From Cronobacter dublinensis subsp. dublinensis LMG 23823 (GTDB lineage: Bacteria; Pseudomonadota; Gammaproteobacteria; Enterobacterales; Enterobacteriaceae): a DNA stretch of 64,000 nt. The notes below the pieces were generated by a model. That model had not been told where the DNA came from. It saw only the letters and a list, made by a program, of their open reading frames with translations, and did no database searches. Shown piece by piece: positions 12,097 to 21,197 of this stretch. Every line of letters begins with the position of its first letter. The stretch's first letter is position 1. The translations under genes and the position numbers were made by a program. Location of the stretch: contig NZ_CP012266.1 of NCBI RefSeq assembly GCF_001277235.1, positions 4,030,001-4,094,000 of the forward strand, given 5' to 3'.

Positions 12097-13473
12097 ATGA
12101 AGATAATCATTCTGGGCGCCGGTCAGGTCGGCGGGACGCTGGCGGAAAACCTGGTGGGAGAAAACAACGATATTACCGTTGTCGATACCAACAGCGATCG
12201 TCTGCGCTTACTTCAGGATAAGTTTGATTTGCGTGTCGTACAGGGGCACGGCTCCCATCCGCGCGTGTTGCGCGAGGCGGGCGCTGACGACGCCGATATG
12301 CTGGTTGCAGTCACCAGTTCCGATGAGACGAACATGATCGCCTGCCAGGTGGCGTATTCGCTCTTTAATACGCCTAACCGAATCGCGCGCATCCGCGCGC
12401 CGGATTATGTTCGTGATGCCGAGCGTCTCTTCACGCCCGAAGCGGTGCCTATCGATCATCTGATTGCGCCAGAGCAACTGGTGATTGATAACATTTACCG
12501 CCTGATTGAATATCCGGGCGCGCTGCAGGTGGTGAATTTTGCCGAAGGTAAAGTCAGTCTCGCGGTCGTGAAAGCGTACTATGGCGGTCCGCTGATTGGT
12601 AACGCGCTCTCCACGATGCGTGAGCATATGCCGCATATCGACACGCGCGTCGCCGCGATTTTCCGTCACGACAGACCCATCAGGCCGCAGGGTTCCACGA
12701 TTGTGGAAGCGGGCGATGAAGTGTTTTTTATCGCGGCGTCCCAGCATATTCGCGCGGTGATGAGCGAGCTTCAACGCCTCGAAAAACCTTATAAGCGCAT
12801 TATGCTGGTAGGCGGCGGGAATATCGGCGCGGGTCTCGCGCGCCGGCTGGAAAAAGATTACAGCGTTAAGCTTATCGAGCGCGATCAACAGCGCGCCGCA
12901 GAGCTTGCAGAGAAGCTGCAGCATACGATCGTGTTCTATGGTGATGCGTCGGATCAAGAGCTTCTGGCCGAAGAGCATATCGATCAGGTAGATCTTTTTA
13001 TCGCGGTTACCAATGATGACGAAGCGAATATCATGTCCGCGATGCTTGCCAAACGCATGGGCGCGAAAAAGGTGATGGTGCTTATTCAGCGCCGCGCCTA
13101 TGTGGATCTGGTGCAAGGCAGCGTTATCGATATTGCTATCTCTCCGCAGCAGGCGACCATTTCTGCGCTGCTCGGGCATGTGCGTAAGGCGGATATCGTA
13201 AGCGTGTCGTCGCTACGCCGCGGCGTGGCTGAAGCCATCGAAGCCGTTGCCCATGGCGACGAGACGACTTCCCGCGTTGTCGGGCGCGTAATTGATGATA
13301 TTAAACTGCCGCCAGGCACGATCATTGGCGCCGTCGTGCGCGGTAATGATGTCATGATTGCCAATGACAATTTACGTATTGAGCAGGGCGATCATGTGAT
13401 CATGTTCCTGACCGATAAAAAATATGTCACTGACGTCGAGCGTCTCTTCCAGCCAAGCCCCTTCTTTTTATAA
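12097..13473 (+). CDS. trkA: Trk system potassium uptake NAD-binding subunit TrkA
   Basis: 458 aa, full length. It is the peripheral membrane gating protein of the TrkG/TrkH K+ uptake system. Two tandem RCK units are present: Rossmann motifs GAGQVGG near residue 7 and VGGGNIGAGLA near residue 233, each followed by a TrkA-C domain. It lies 41 bp after rsmB, so it is probably in the same transcript, and it ends in a strong hairpin. Confidence 0.97.
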   Translation: MKIIILGAGQVGGTLAENLVGENNDITVVDTNSDRLRLLQDKFDLRVVQGHGSHPRVLREAGADDADMLVAVTSSDETNMIACQVAYSLFNTPNRIARIRAPDYVRDAERLFTPEAVPIDHLIAPEQLVIDNIYRLIEYPGALQVVNFAEGKVSLAVVKAYYGGPLIGNALSTMREHMPHIDTRVAAIFRHDRPIRPQGSTIVEAGDEVFFIAASQHIRAVMSELQRLEKPYKRIMLVGGGNIGAGLARRLEKDYSVKLIERDQQRAAELAEKLQHTIVFYGDASDQELLAEEHIDQVDLFIAVTNDDEANIMSAMLAKRMGAKKVMVLIQRRAYVDLVQGSVIDIAISPQQATISALLGHVRKADIVSVSSLRRGVAEAIEAVAHGDETTSRVVGRVIDDIKLPPGTIIGAVVRGNDVMIANDNLRIEQGDHVIMFLTDKKYVTDVERLFQPSPFFL

Positions 13474-13499
13474 TAAAGGCGGCTGCGGCCGCCTTTATT
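13472..13499 (+). terminator. trkA terminator
   Basis: A perfect 12-bp stem (13472-13483 / 13488-13499, core AAAGGCGGC / GCCGCCTTT) with loop TGCG. The A and T tracts on the two sides would let it work in either direction. Confidence 0.85.
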
Positions 13500-13624
13500 A
13501 TTATCGCTGAATATATCCGCATGATCTTCAAGGATAAAAGGACATTCTTACTTCAGCGAGAAAATGGAAAATCATATTTCCTTTGTTAGACTTAGTTAGG
13601 CTTTGAAATCCAGGGAGTAGAAAA

Positions 13625-14029
13625 ATGAGCTTTTTTAAAGAGTTTCGCGAATTCGCCATGCGCGGAAATGTTGTGGACCTGGCGGTGGGTGTCATTATCG
13701 GTGCGGCATTCGGTAAAATCGTCTCGTCATTAGTGGCAGATATCATTATGCCGCCGTTGGGCTTACTGATAGGGGGAATCGATTTTAAACAGTTCGCCCT
13801 GACGCTGCGCCCGGCTGTTGGAGATACACCCGCAGTCATCATGCACTATGGCGTTTTCATTCAGAACGTATTTGATTTCATCATCGTCGCTTTCGCGATT
13901 TTTCTGGCCATTAAGGTGATCAATAAATTGCACCAGAAAAAACCGAAGGAAGCCGCAGGTCCGAGCAAAGAAGAAGTGTTACTTACCGAAATTCGCGATT
14001 TGCTGAAAGAGCAAAACCGTCACCCATAA
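13625..14029 (+). CDS. mscL: Large-conductance mechanosensitive channel MscL
   Basis: 134 aa (E. coli 136). It is a homopentameric inner-membrane channel that opens under high tension during osmotic down-shock. An N-terminal amphipathic helix (MSFFKEFREFAMRGN) leads into TM1 with the gate region VGVIIGAAFGKIV. A periplasmic loop, TM2 (VFDFIIVAFAIFLAI) and a charged cytoplasmic helix (LLTEIRDLLKEQ) follow. Its last 47 bp overlap convergent arfA. Confidence 0.97.
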   Translation: MSFFKEFREFAMRGNVVDLAVGVIIGAAFGKIVSSLVADIIMPPLGLLIGGIDFKQFALTLRPAVGDTPAVIMHYGVFIQNVFDFIIVAFAIFLAIKVINKLHQKKPKEAAGPSKEEVLLTEIRDLLKEQNRHP

Positions 14030-14243
14030 CGGTCTTCAAAAGCAGAAGGCCAGTGGTAAAAAAGCGATCTGCTTGTTTGCCACTGGCCTCCCAGTTCCCC
14101 CGCTTGCCGTACTTTCCTTTCCGTTGATAACTGCCTTTCCCTTTGAGATTCTTTTCAATACGCTGACGAAACAGAGGATCGTGTAGCAAGGCTTCTATCG
14201 CATTATACTGAATTTGCCCTTTCGTATGTTTATAGCGAGTCAT
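13983..14243 (-). CDS. arfA: Alternative ribosome-rescue factor A
   Basis: 86 aa (E. coli 72). ArfA rescues ribosomes stalled on non-stop mRNA by recruiting release factor RF2, as a back-up to trans-translation. The conserved core is residues 1-55 (HTKGQ, AIEALLHDPLFRQR, KGKGSYQRKG, GNWEASGK). In E. coli the mRNA is itself cut by RNase III at a hairpin inside the gene, giving a shortened active protein. That hairpin is present here at 14047-14089, covering codons 52-66. The tail after FFTTGLLL is longer than in E. coli and runs into the mscL 3' end. Confidence 0.93.
   Translation of the reverse strand: MTRYKHTKGQIQYNAIEALLHDPLFRQRIEKNLKGKGSYQRKGKYGKRGNWEASGKQADRFFTTGLLLLKTVMGDGFALSANREFR
14047..14089. 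promoter_or_regulatory. arfA intragenic RNase III hairpin / mscL terminator
   Basis: Arms AGGCCAGTGGTAAA (14047-14060) and TTTGCCACTGGCCT (14076-14089) pair over 14 bp with one wobble. After a single mismatch an inner AAGC/GCTT extends the stem. On the minus strand it lies within arfA and corresponds to the E. coli site of RNase III cleavage. On the plus strand it follows mscL and can act as its terminator. Confidence 0.85.
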
Positions 14244-14295
14244 AAGTGCTCCTGTGGTTTATTCGCCGCAAGTGTAGGCCTGCGACTGGAAAAGA

Positions 14296-14721
14296 TCAAT
14301 GTGGTCCTGTTTGTCCGTTCGCCCCCTGTTCTAGCGTTTCAAGGATCGAGCAATAGACACTGCTGTGCGCCGTGCCGCAACAGGCATCATTCAGCTTCTG
14401 CAGAGAAACGCGCATATTTTGTAATTCCTGTATACGGCTGTCGACTTCCTGCAGCCGCGCCTGAACAATGCTTTTCGACTCCTGACAGGTGTGATGTTCC
14501 GGATCGATGCGAATCGATAACAGCTCTCTTATTGATTCAAGGGTAAACCCCAACTGTCGCGCATGACGAATGAATCGCAGACGGCGCAAATCGTTTTCTG
14601 AATAAAGCCGAAAGCCACCTTCAGTGCGGATTTCATGGTCCATCATTTGCTGCTTTTCATAATAACGCACGGTGTCTGGTGTGACGCCTGCGAGCCGTGC
14701 AAGCTCTCCGATACGATACAT
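14296..14721 (-). CDS. zntR: Zn(II)-responsive MerR-family regulator ZntR
   Basis: 141 aa, full length. It activates the zinc exporter gene zntA when Zn2+ is bound, by twisting an over-long promoter spacer. The MerR winged helix is at residues 1-70 (MYRIGELARLAGV, TVRYYEKQ), followed by the dimerisation coiled coil. The zinc ligands known in E. coli are all kept: C79, C114, C115, H119 and C124. It lies 2 bp after yhdN. zntA is not in this window. Confidence 0.97.
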   Translation of the reverse strand: MYRIGELARLAGVTPDTVRYYEKQQMMDHEIRTEGGFRLYSENDLRRLRFIRHARQLGFTLESIRELLSIRIDPEHHTCQESKSIVQARLQEVDSRIQELQNMRVSLQKLNDACCGTAHSSVYCSILETLEQGANGQTGPH

Positions 14722-14723
14722 CG

Positions 14724-15089
14724 CTATTCCTCCAGTTTGCTGGCAAGAGAGTGAGCATAACTGCCATGAAGAAAATCCGTACTGAGCCCGGCCTGTTTTA
14801 GCTTCAGCTCAAGTAAAGCCAGCCTTTTGCTTACGGTCTGGTAATCAGGATGCTGATGGTTGATTTCCTTAAGAAGATCGTTGAGCAGTACTGCCTCTCG
14901 ACGCGCTTCAAGCTCGGGAGGAAGGAAACCCGCATTTTTTAAAAGCCGGTAACCGACCCGGAGTTCGGGATCGAGGTGAGAATCATCGTCGAGTACCAGT
15001 GGCTCGCCGGAACCAGGAAGATTGTCGAACTCACCTTTTTGCTGGGCCTCGAGGATATGACGCTCGGCCCACTGATCCATTAACCACAT
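14724..15089 (-). CDS. yhdN: DUF1992 protein YhdN
   Basis: 121 aa, matching E. coli YhdN from MWLMDQWAERHI onward. The frame is open upstream to 15194, but those residues run through the rplQ terminator, so ATG 15089 with an AGG site is used. It belongs to the DnaJ-homologue subfamily C member 28 conserved domain family (LPGSGEPL, PPELEARREA). It has no J-domain and its function is unknown. It is probably co-transcribed with zntR. Confidence 0.92.
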   Translation of the reverse strand: MWLMDQWAERHILEAQQKGEFDNLPGSGEPLVLDDDSHLDPELRVGYRLLKNAGFLPPELEARREAVLLNDLLKEINHQHPDYQTVSKRLALLELKLKQAGLSTDFLHGSYAHSLASKLEE

Positions 15090-15165
15090 TGCAGCCTCCT
15101 TAAAGGGAATGAGAAATGAAACAGAACTGAAGAATAGGCGATAGCAGCACAGAACGACAGATATA

Positions 15166-15191
15166 AAAAAACCCGCCGAGGCGGGTTTTTT
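15166..15191 (-). terminator. Terminator of the alpha operon (after rplQ)
   Basis: Hairpin with arms 15166-15177 and 15180-15191, core ACCCGCC / GGCGGGT, with A and T runs on either side. It ends the rplQ transcript on the minus strand. Confidence 0.9.
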
Positions 15192-15205
15192 CACTTCACT
15201 GCAAA

Positions 15206-15592
15206 TTACTCTGCAGCTGCTTCTGCTTGCGGCTCGGCGCGATCAACCAGCTCGATGTATGCCATCGGAGCGTTGTCACCAGCACGGAAGCCACACTTCA
15301 GAATGCGAGTGTAACCACCGGCACGGGTCGCGAAACGCGGGCCCAGCTCGTTAAACAGTTTTGCCACGATCTCGTTATCACGAGTGCGGGCGAATGCCAG
15401 ACGACGATTAGCTACGCTGTCGGTCTTGGCAAGAGTAATCAGCGGCTCAACTACGCGACGCAGCTCTTTCGCTTTCGGCAGGGTCGTCTTGATGATTTCA
15501 TGACGAACCAGGGAGCCGGCCATGTTGCGGAACATTGCCTGGCGATGGCTGCTGTTGCGGTTCAGTTGACGACCACTCTTACGATGGCGCAT
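15206..15592 (-). CDS. rplQ: 50S ribosomal protein L17
   Basis: 128 aa (E. coli 127). L17 is a component of the large subunit near the peptide exit tunnel. It has the conserved start MRHRKSGRQLNRNSSHR. It is the last gene of the alpha operon, 40 bp after rpoA. Confidence 0.98.
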   Translation of the reverse strand: MRHRKSGRQLNRNSSHRQAMFRNMAGSLVRHEIIKTTLPKAKELRRVVEPLITLAKTDSVANRRLAFARTRDNEIVAKLFNELGPRFATRAGGYTRILKCGFRAGDNAPMAYIELVDRAEPQAEAAAE

Positions 15593-15632
15593 GACCTTAT
15601 CCTTCTCAGTAAAACCTTAACCTGTGATCCGG

Positions 15633-16622
15633 TTACTCATCTGCAATGCTTGCCGGCGGCCAGTTTTCCAGGCGCATGCCCAGAGACAGACCACGGGAAG
15701 CCAGCACATCTTTAATCTCAGTAAGAGATTTCTTACCGAGGTTCGGCGTTTTCAGCAACTCAACCTCGGTACGTTGTACCAGATCACCGATGTAGTGGAT
15801 AGCTTCTGCCTTGAGGCAGTTAGCAGAGCGGACAGTCAATTCCAGATCGTCAACAGGGCGCAGCAGGATCGGATCGAATTCTGGTTTCTCTTCTTTAACT
15901 TCCGGCTGACGAACATCACGTAAGTCAACGAAAGCTTCAAGTTGTTCTGCCAGGATGGTCGCCGCACGACGAATCGCCTCTTCAGGATCGATTGTGCCGT
16001 TGGTTTCCATTTCGATGACCAGCTTGTCCAGGTCGGTACGCTGTTCTACACGCGCTGCTTCAACATTGTAGGCAATACGTTCTACAGGGCTGTAGCAAGC
16101 GTCGACCAACAGACGGCCGATCGGGCGCTCATCTTCTTCCGAATGAATTCGGGCAGACGCCGGCACATAACCACGACCGCGCTGAACTTTGATACGCATG
16201 CTGATAGATGCGTTCTCATCGGTCAGGTGGCAGATCACGTGCTGCGGCTTGACGATTTCGACATCACCGTCATGGGTGATGTCGGCTGCGGTTACAGGGC
16301 CAATGCCAGATTTATTCAGAGTAAGTACGACTTCATCTTTACCCTGAACTCTCACCGCCAGCCCTTTCAGGTTGAGCAGGATTTCCAGGATATCTTCCTG
16401 AACGCCTTCTTTGGTGCTGTACTCGTGCAGTACACCATCAATCTCAACCTCGGTCACCGCGCAACCCGGCATCGATGAAAGCAGAATACGGCGCAGTGCG
16501 TTACCCAGAGTATGGCCAAAGCCACGCTCTAAAGGCTCAAGGGTCACCTTGGCGTGCGTCGAACTCACTTGCTCGATATCTACCAGGCGCGGTTTTAGAA
16601 ACTCTGTCACAGAACCCTGCAT
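15633..16622 (-). CDS. rpoA: RNA polymerase subunit alpha
   Basis: 329 aa, identical in length to E. coli. The N-terminal assembly domain (residues 1-235) is followed by a flexible linker and the C-terminal domain (about 249-329). The latter binds UP elements and activators such as CRP ([21 protein letters not shown]). Here it is co-transcribed with ribosomal proteins S13, S11, S4 and L17. Confidence 0.99.
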
Positions 16623-16647
16623 TGTGTCCTCTCTTTGGTACTAAGCT

Positions 16648-17268
16648 TTACTTGGAGTAAAGCTCGACGATCAGGTGTTCGTTAATGTCCGCAGACAGAT
16701 CGGTGCGCTCAGGCTTACGCTTGAAGGTACCTTCCATCTTGCCAGCATCAACTTCCAGCCAGGTTGGCTTTTCACGCTGCTCAGCCAGCTCCAGAGCGGC
16801 TTTCACGCGAGACTGCTTTTTCGCTTTCTCACGAACGCTAACTACGTCGTTCGGACCAACCTGGTAAGAAGCGATGTTAACAACACGACCGTTTACCATA
16901 ATCGCTTTGTGGCTAACCAACTGACGTGCTTCTGCACGAGTGGCGCCAAAGCCCATACGGTATACAACGTTGTCCAGACGACCTTCCAGCAGAGCCAACA
17001 GGTTTTCACCGGTGTTGCCTTTCAGACGCGCTGCTTCTTTGTAGTAGTTACGGAACTGACGCTCCAGCACACCGTAGATACGGCGAACTTTTTGCTTTTC
17101 ACGCAACTGTACACCATAGTCAGACAGACGCGGTTTACGTGCGCCGTGCTGGCCAGGAGCTTGTTCAATTTTACACTTGGTATCGATCGCGCGAACGCCA
17201 GACTTAAGGAACAGGTCTGTGCCCTCGCGACGGCTCAGCTTGAGCTTAGGACCCAAATATCTTGCCAT
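16648..17268 (-). CDS. rpsD: 30S ribosomal protein S4
   Basis: 206 aa, full length. S4 is a primary 16S-binding protein that nucleates small-subunit assembly. In E. coli it represses translation of its own operon by binding a pseudoknot at the rpsM start. The S4 RNA-binding domain is at about 96-160 (RLDNVVYRMGFGATRAEARQ). Confidence 0.99.
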   Translation of the reverse strand: MARYLGPKLKLSRREGTDLFLKSGVRAIDTKCKIEQAPGQHGARKPRLSDYGVQLREKQKVRRIYGVLERQFRNYYKEAARLKGNTGENLLALLEGRLDNVVYRMGFGATRAEARQLVSHKAIMVNGRVVNIASYQVGPNDVVSVREKAKKQSRVKAALELAEQREKPTWLEVDAGKMEGTFKRKPERTDLSADINEHLIVELYSK

Positions 17269-17299
17269 TTTCTTTCTCCAACATTCCTAAAAACGGGCG

Positions 17300-17689
17300 T
17301 TATACGCGACGTTTTTTCGGCGGACGACAACCGTTGTGAGGGATCGGAGTCACATCAGTAATATTAGTGATGCGGAAACCAGCGGCGTTCAGAGCACGAA
17401 TAGTAGATTCGCGGCCCGGACCCGGTCCCTTAACCATAACTTCCAGGTTCTTAATACCGTATTCTTTCACGGCTTCTGCGCAACGCTCTGCTGCAACCTG
17501 AGCTGCGAACGGAGTGGATTTGCGAGAACCACGGAAACCGGAACCACCGGCAGTTGCCCAACCCAGAGCGTTACCCTGACGATCAGTAATAGTAACGATG
17601 GTGTTGTTGAAAGAAGCATGGATATGAGCCACGCCGTCAGAGACTTGTTTTCTTACACGCTTACGTGCACGAACTGGTGCCTTTGCCAT
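17300..17689 (-). CDS. rpsK: 30S ribosomal protein S11
   Basis: 129 aa, full length. It sits on the platform of the small subunit near the E-site mRNA. Conserved stretches are HIHASFNNTIVTITD and the C-terminal PHNGCRPPKKRRV. Confidence 0.99.
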   Translation of the reverse strand: MAKAPVRARKRVRKQVSDGVAHIHASFNNTIVTITDRQGNALGWATAGGSGFRGSRKSTPFAAQVAAERCAEAVKEYGIKNLEVMVKGPGPGRESTIRALNAAGFRITNITDVTPIPHNGCRPPKKRRV

Positions 17690-17706
17690 TATTCAATTCA
17701 CCCCGA

Positions 17707-18063
17707 TTATTTCTTGATCGGTTTGCGCGGACCCTTACGGGTACGTGCGTTGGTCTTGGTACGCTGACCGCGAACCGGGAGACCACGACGATGACGCAAA
17801 CCGCGATAGCAACCAAGATCCATCAGGCGCTTGATGCTCATACTCACTTCACGGCGCAGATCACCTTCAACGACAAATTTGGCAACTTCGTCACGCAGCG
17901 TGTCGATTTGTTCTTCAGACAGCTCACTGATCTTAACATCTTCAGCGAAACCCACTGCAGCCAGGATAGCTTTAGAACGGGTTTTACCGATACCGTAGAT
18001 CGAGGTTAATGCGATTACGGCATGCTTATGATCAGGAATGTTAATGCCTGCTATACGGGCCAC
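17707..18063 (-). CDS. rpsM: 30S ribosomal protein S13
   Basis: 118 aa, with GTG start (18061-18063) preceded by TAGGAG, as in E. coli. It is a head protein that contacts the P-site tRNA and bridges to the large subunit. The helix-two-turn-helix region includes YGIGKTRSKAIL, and the basic tail ends GPRKPIKK. It is the first gene of the alpha operon. Confidence 0.99.
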   Translation of the reverse strand: MARIAGINIPDHKHAVIALTSIYGIGKTRSKAILAAVGFAEDVKISELSEEQIDTLRDEVAKFVVEGDLRREVSMSIKRLMDLGCYRGLRHRRGLPVRGQRTKTNARTRKGPRKPIKK

Positions 18064-18191
18064 TATGCACTCCTACTATAATGATTATGCGTCCCATGCT
18101 GAAAAGCCCGTTTTCAGGATACTCAAATGGAAACGCACAGACATACAAAAGATTGGCTGGCTAATCTAGCCAGCTCAACCCAACTTTGCAA
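18064..18191 (-). promoter_or_regulatory. Alpha operon promoter and S4-responsive leader
   Basis: Minus-strand -35 TTGCAA (18186-18191) and -10 TAGATT (18163-18168) with a 17-bp spacer. The leader then contains the GAAAACGGGCTTTTCAGC hairpin and the GTG start region that in E. coli fold into the pseudoknot bound by S4. The elements are read from the sequence. The S4 control is known from E. coli. Confidence 0.75.
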
Positions 18192-18209
18192 GAAAAATAT
18201 GCGAGATAA

Positions 18210-18356
<147 letters not shown>

Positions 18357-19688
18357 TTAACGGCCATAGCCTTTCAGGTTCGCTTTCTTCAATGCAGACT
18401 CATACTGACTAGACATCATCAGAGTTTGCACTTGAGCCATAAAGTCCATGATGACAACGACAACGATAAGTAACGATGTTCCACCGAAATAGAACGGAAC
18501 CTTCATTGCATCACGCATGAACTCCGGGATCAGGCAAATGAAAGTAATATACAGCGCACCGACTAAAGTCAGACGTGTCATTACTTTATCGATATACTTC
18601 GCCGTTTGTTCTCCCGGACGAATTCCTGGCACGAATGCACCGGACTTCTTCAGGTTATCTGCTGTTTCGCGCGGGTTGAAAACCAACGCCGTGTAGAAGA
18701 AACAGAAGAAGATGATTGCAGACGCATAGAGTAACACATAAAGCGGTTGCCCAGGCTGCAAATACAGCGAAATTGTTGTCAGCCAGTTCCAACCAGTACC
18801 GCCCCCGAACCATGACGCGATGGTTGCCGGGAACAGAATAATACTGGAAGCGAAAATTGCCGGAATAACCCCAGCCATGTTCACTTTCAGCGGTAAATGT
18901 GTGCTCTGTGCAGCATAAACACGACGACCTTGCTGACGTTTTGCATAGTTCACGACGATGCGACGTTGACCACGCTCAACAAACACAACAAAGAAAGTCA
19001 CTGCGAATACTAATACTGCAACCAACAGCAACAGGAGGAAGTGCAGGTCGCCTTGCCGCGCTTGCTCGATGGTATGGCCAATGGCCGGCGGAAGCCCCGC
19101 AACGATACCAGCGAAGATTATGATTGAGATACCGTTGCCGATACCGCGTTCAGTAATCTGTTCACCCAGCCACATCAGGAACATTGTCCCGGTAACCAGA
19201 CTCACAACAGCGGTGAAATAGAATGCAAAGCCCGGATTAATTACCAGGCCTTGCATACCAGGCATATTCGGCAGACCGGTAGCAATACCGATCGACTGAA
19301 ATATTGCCAGCACCAGAGTGCCGTAACGGGTGTACTGGCTGATCTTACGACGACCAGACTCCCCTTCTTTTTTCATTTCTGCCAGTGTCGGGTGAACGAC
19401 AGTCAGCAGTTGGATAATAATAGAAGCCGAAATATACGGCATAATACCCAGAGCGAAAATAGAAGCACGGCTGAGGGCACCACCAGAGAACATGTTGAAC
19501 ATTTCAATGATGGTGCCACGCTGTTGCTCAAGCAGTTTGGCAAGTACAGCGGCATCAATACCAGGGATTGGAATAAAAGAGCCAATTCGGAACACAATCA
19601 GCGCACCGATAACAAACAGCAGTCTGCGTTTCAGTTCGCCAAGGCCACCTTTGGCACTTTGAAAATCTAATCCCGGTTGTTTAGCCAT
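18357..19688 (-). CDS. secY: Protein translocase subunit SecY
   Basis: 443 aa, full length. It is the central channel of the SecYEG translocon, with ten transmembrane helices. Visible marks are the N-terminal GLGELKRRLLFVIGALIVFR, the plug and first hydrophobic segments, and the cytoplasmic loop (NPRETADNLKKSGAF, PGIRPGEQTAKYID) that contacts SecA and the ribosome. It lies between rplO and rpmJ in the spc operon, as in E. coli. Confidence 0.99.
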   Translation of the reverse strand: MAKQPGLDFQSAKGGLGELKRRLLFVIGALIVFRIGSFIPIPGIDAAVLAKLLEQQRGTIIEMFNMFSGGALSRASIFALGIMPYISASIIIQLLTVVHPTLAEMKKEGESGRRKISQYTRYGTLVLAIFQSIGIATGLPNMPGMQGLVINPGFAFYFTAVVSLVTGTMFLMWLGEQITERGIGNGISIIIFAGIVAGLPPAIGHTIEQARQGDLHFLLLLLVAVLVFAVTFFVVFVERGQRRIVVNYAKRQQGRRVYAAQSTHLPLKVNMAGVIPAIFASSIILFPATIASWFGGGTGWNWLTTISLYLQPGQPLYVLLYASAIIFFCFFYTALVFNPRETADNLKKSGAFVPGIRPGEQTAKYIDKVMTRLTLVGALYITFICLIPEFMRDAMKVPFYFGGTSLLIVVVVIMDFMAQVQTLMMSSQYESALKKANLKGYGR

Positions 19689-19695
19689 CTGCTAC

Positions 19696-20130
19696 TTATT
19701 CCTCGATTTTACCGCCAGCAGCTTCGATAGCAGCACGAGCGCCTTTAGTCACACGCAGGCCACGAACAGTTACCGGACGAGTAACTTCACCAGCCAGAAT
19801 CACTTTCGCGAATTCGATCTGGATGCCGATAATGTTTGCCGCTTTCAGCGTGTTCAGGTCAACTACGTCGCCTTCTACTTTAGCCAGATCGGACAGACGA
19901 ACTTCTGCCGTGATCATTGCTTTACGAGAAGTGAAACCGAATTTCGGCAGACGACGGTACAGAGGCATCTGACCGCCCTCGAAACCGCGACGTACGCCAC
20001 CGCCAGAACGAGACTTCTGACCTTTGTGACCACGACCACCGGTTTTACCGAGGCCAGAACCGATACCACGACCCAGGCGTTTACCCGCCTTTTTGGAGCC
20101 TTCGGCCGGAGACAGAGTATTTAAACGCAT
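19696..20130 (-). CDS. rplO: 50S ribosomal protein L15
   Basis: 144 aa. The glycine-rich, basic N-terminal extension (RLGRGIGSGLGKTGGRGHKG) threads into 23S rRNA. It lies 7 bp before secY. Confidence 0.99.
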   Translation of the reverse strand: MRLNTLSPAEGSKKAGKRLGRGIGSGLGKTGGRGHKGQKSRSGGGVRRGFEGGQMPLYRRLPKFGFTSRKAMITAEVRLSDLAKVEGDVVDLNTLKAANIIGIQIEFAKVILAGEVTRPVTVRGLRVTKGARAAIEAAGGKIEE

Positions 20131-20133
20131 CTC

Positions 20134-20313
20134 TTACTCCTCAACTTTAACCATGAAGGAAACCGCGTTGACCATACCGCGAACAGCAGGAGTATCCTCG
20201 CGCTCAACGGTGTGACCAATACGACGCAGACCCAGGCCAAGCAGCGTTGCCTTATGTTTCGGCAGACGACCGATTGCACTGCGGGTTTGAGTGATTTTAA
20301 TAGTCTTTGCCAT
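20134..20313 (-). CDS. rpmD: 50S ribosomal protein L30
   Basis: 59 aa, the same as E. coli when started at [13 protein letters not shown] second ATG two codons upstream (20319) is less likely because it abuts the rpsE stop. Confidence 0.98.
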
Positions 20314-20319
20314 GGTCAA

Positions 20320-20820
20320 TTACCCCAGAATTTCTTCAACGGATTTACCACGCTTGGCAGCGACCATTTCCGGGGATTTCATGTTGGCCAGGCCATCAAT
20401 AGTTGCACGAACCACGTTGATCGGGTTGGTGGAACCATAGGCTTTAGCCAGAACGTTATGAACCCCAGCGACTTCCAGAACGGCGCGCATTGCACCACCG
20501 GCGATGATACCGGTACCTTCGGAAGCCGGCTGCATGAATACACGAGAACCCGTGTGAGCACCTTTAACCGGGTGCTGCAGGGTGCCGTGGTTCAGCGCGA
20601 CGTTAATCATATTGCGACGAGCTTTTTCCATCGCTTTCTGGATCGCTGCCGGAACTTCGCGTGCTTTACCGTAACCAAAACCAACGCGGCCGTTGCCATC
20701 ACCCACTACAGTCAGAGCTGTGAAGGAGAAAATACGACCACCTTTAACGGTTTTAGATACGCGGTTTACCGCGATCAGCTTTTCCTGCAGTTCGCCAGCT
20801 TGTTTTTCGATGTGAGACAT
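20320..20820 (-). CDS. rpsE: 30S ribosomal protein S5
   Basis: 166 aa (E. coli 167). The double-stranded RNA-binding fold contains VGDGNGRVGFGYGKA, the loop in which spectinomycin-resistance changes arise in E. coli (SKTVKGGR). The wild-type residues are present here. Confidence 0.98.
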   Translation of the reverse strand: MSHIEKQAGELQEKLIAVNRVSKTVKGGRIFSFTALTVVGDGNGRVGFGYGKAREVPAAIQKAMEKARRNMINVALNHGTLQHPVKGAHTGSRVFMQPASEGTGIIAGGAMRAVLEVAGVHNVLAKAYGSTNPINVVRATIDGLANMKSPEMVAAKRGKSVEEILG

Positions 20821-20834
20821 CTTACACCTCTACC

Positions 20835-21188
20835 TTAGAACTGAAGGCCAGCTTCACGGGCAGCATCTGCCAGTGCCTGGACACGACCATGATATTGGAA
20901 ACCAGAGCGGTCAAAAGAAACATCTTTGATGCCTTTTTCCAGCGCGCGCTCAGCAACAGCTTTACCAACTGCAGCAGCGGCGTCTTTGTTTCCAGTGTAC
21001 TTCAGTTGCTCAGCGATAGCTTTTTCTACAGTAGAAGCGGCTACCAGAACTTCAGAACCGTTCGGGGCGATTACCTGTGCGTAAATATGACGCGGGGTAC
21101 GATGTACCACCAGGCGGGTCGCACCAAGCTCTTTGAGCTTGCGACGTGCGCGGGTCGCACGACGGATACGAGCAGATTTCTTATCCAT
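20835..21188 (-). CDS. rplR: 50S ribosomal protein L18
   Basis: 117 aa. L18 binds 5S rRNA in the central protuberance together with L5 and L25. Conserved marks are LVVHRTPRHIYAQ and DRSGFQYHGRVQALADAAREAG. Confidence 0.98.
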   Translation of the reverse strand: MDKKSARIRRATRARRKLKELGATRLVVHRTPRHIYAQVIAPNGSEVLVAASTVEKAIAEQLKYTGNKDAAAAVGKAVAERALEKGIKDVSFDRSGFQYHGRVQALADAAREAGLQF

Positions 21189-21197
21189 AGTGTTACC

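Noticed and set aside
14724..15194. Longer yhdN with a hydrophobic N-terminus
   Set aside because: The extra 35 codons run through the rplQ terminator region and are not conserved. The ATG at 15089 has a ribosome site and matches E. coli.
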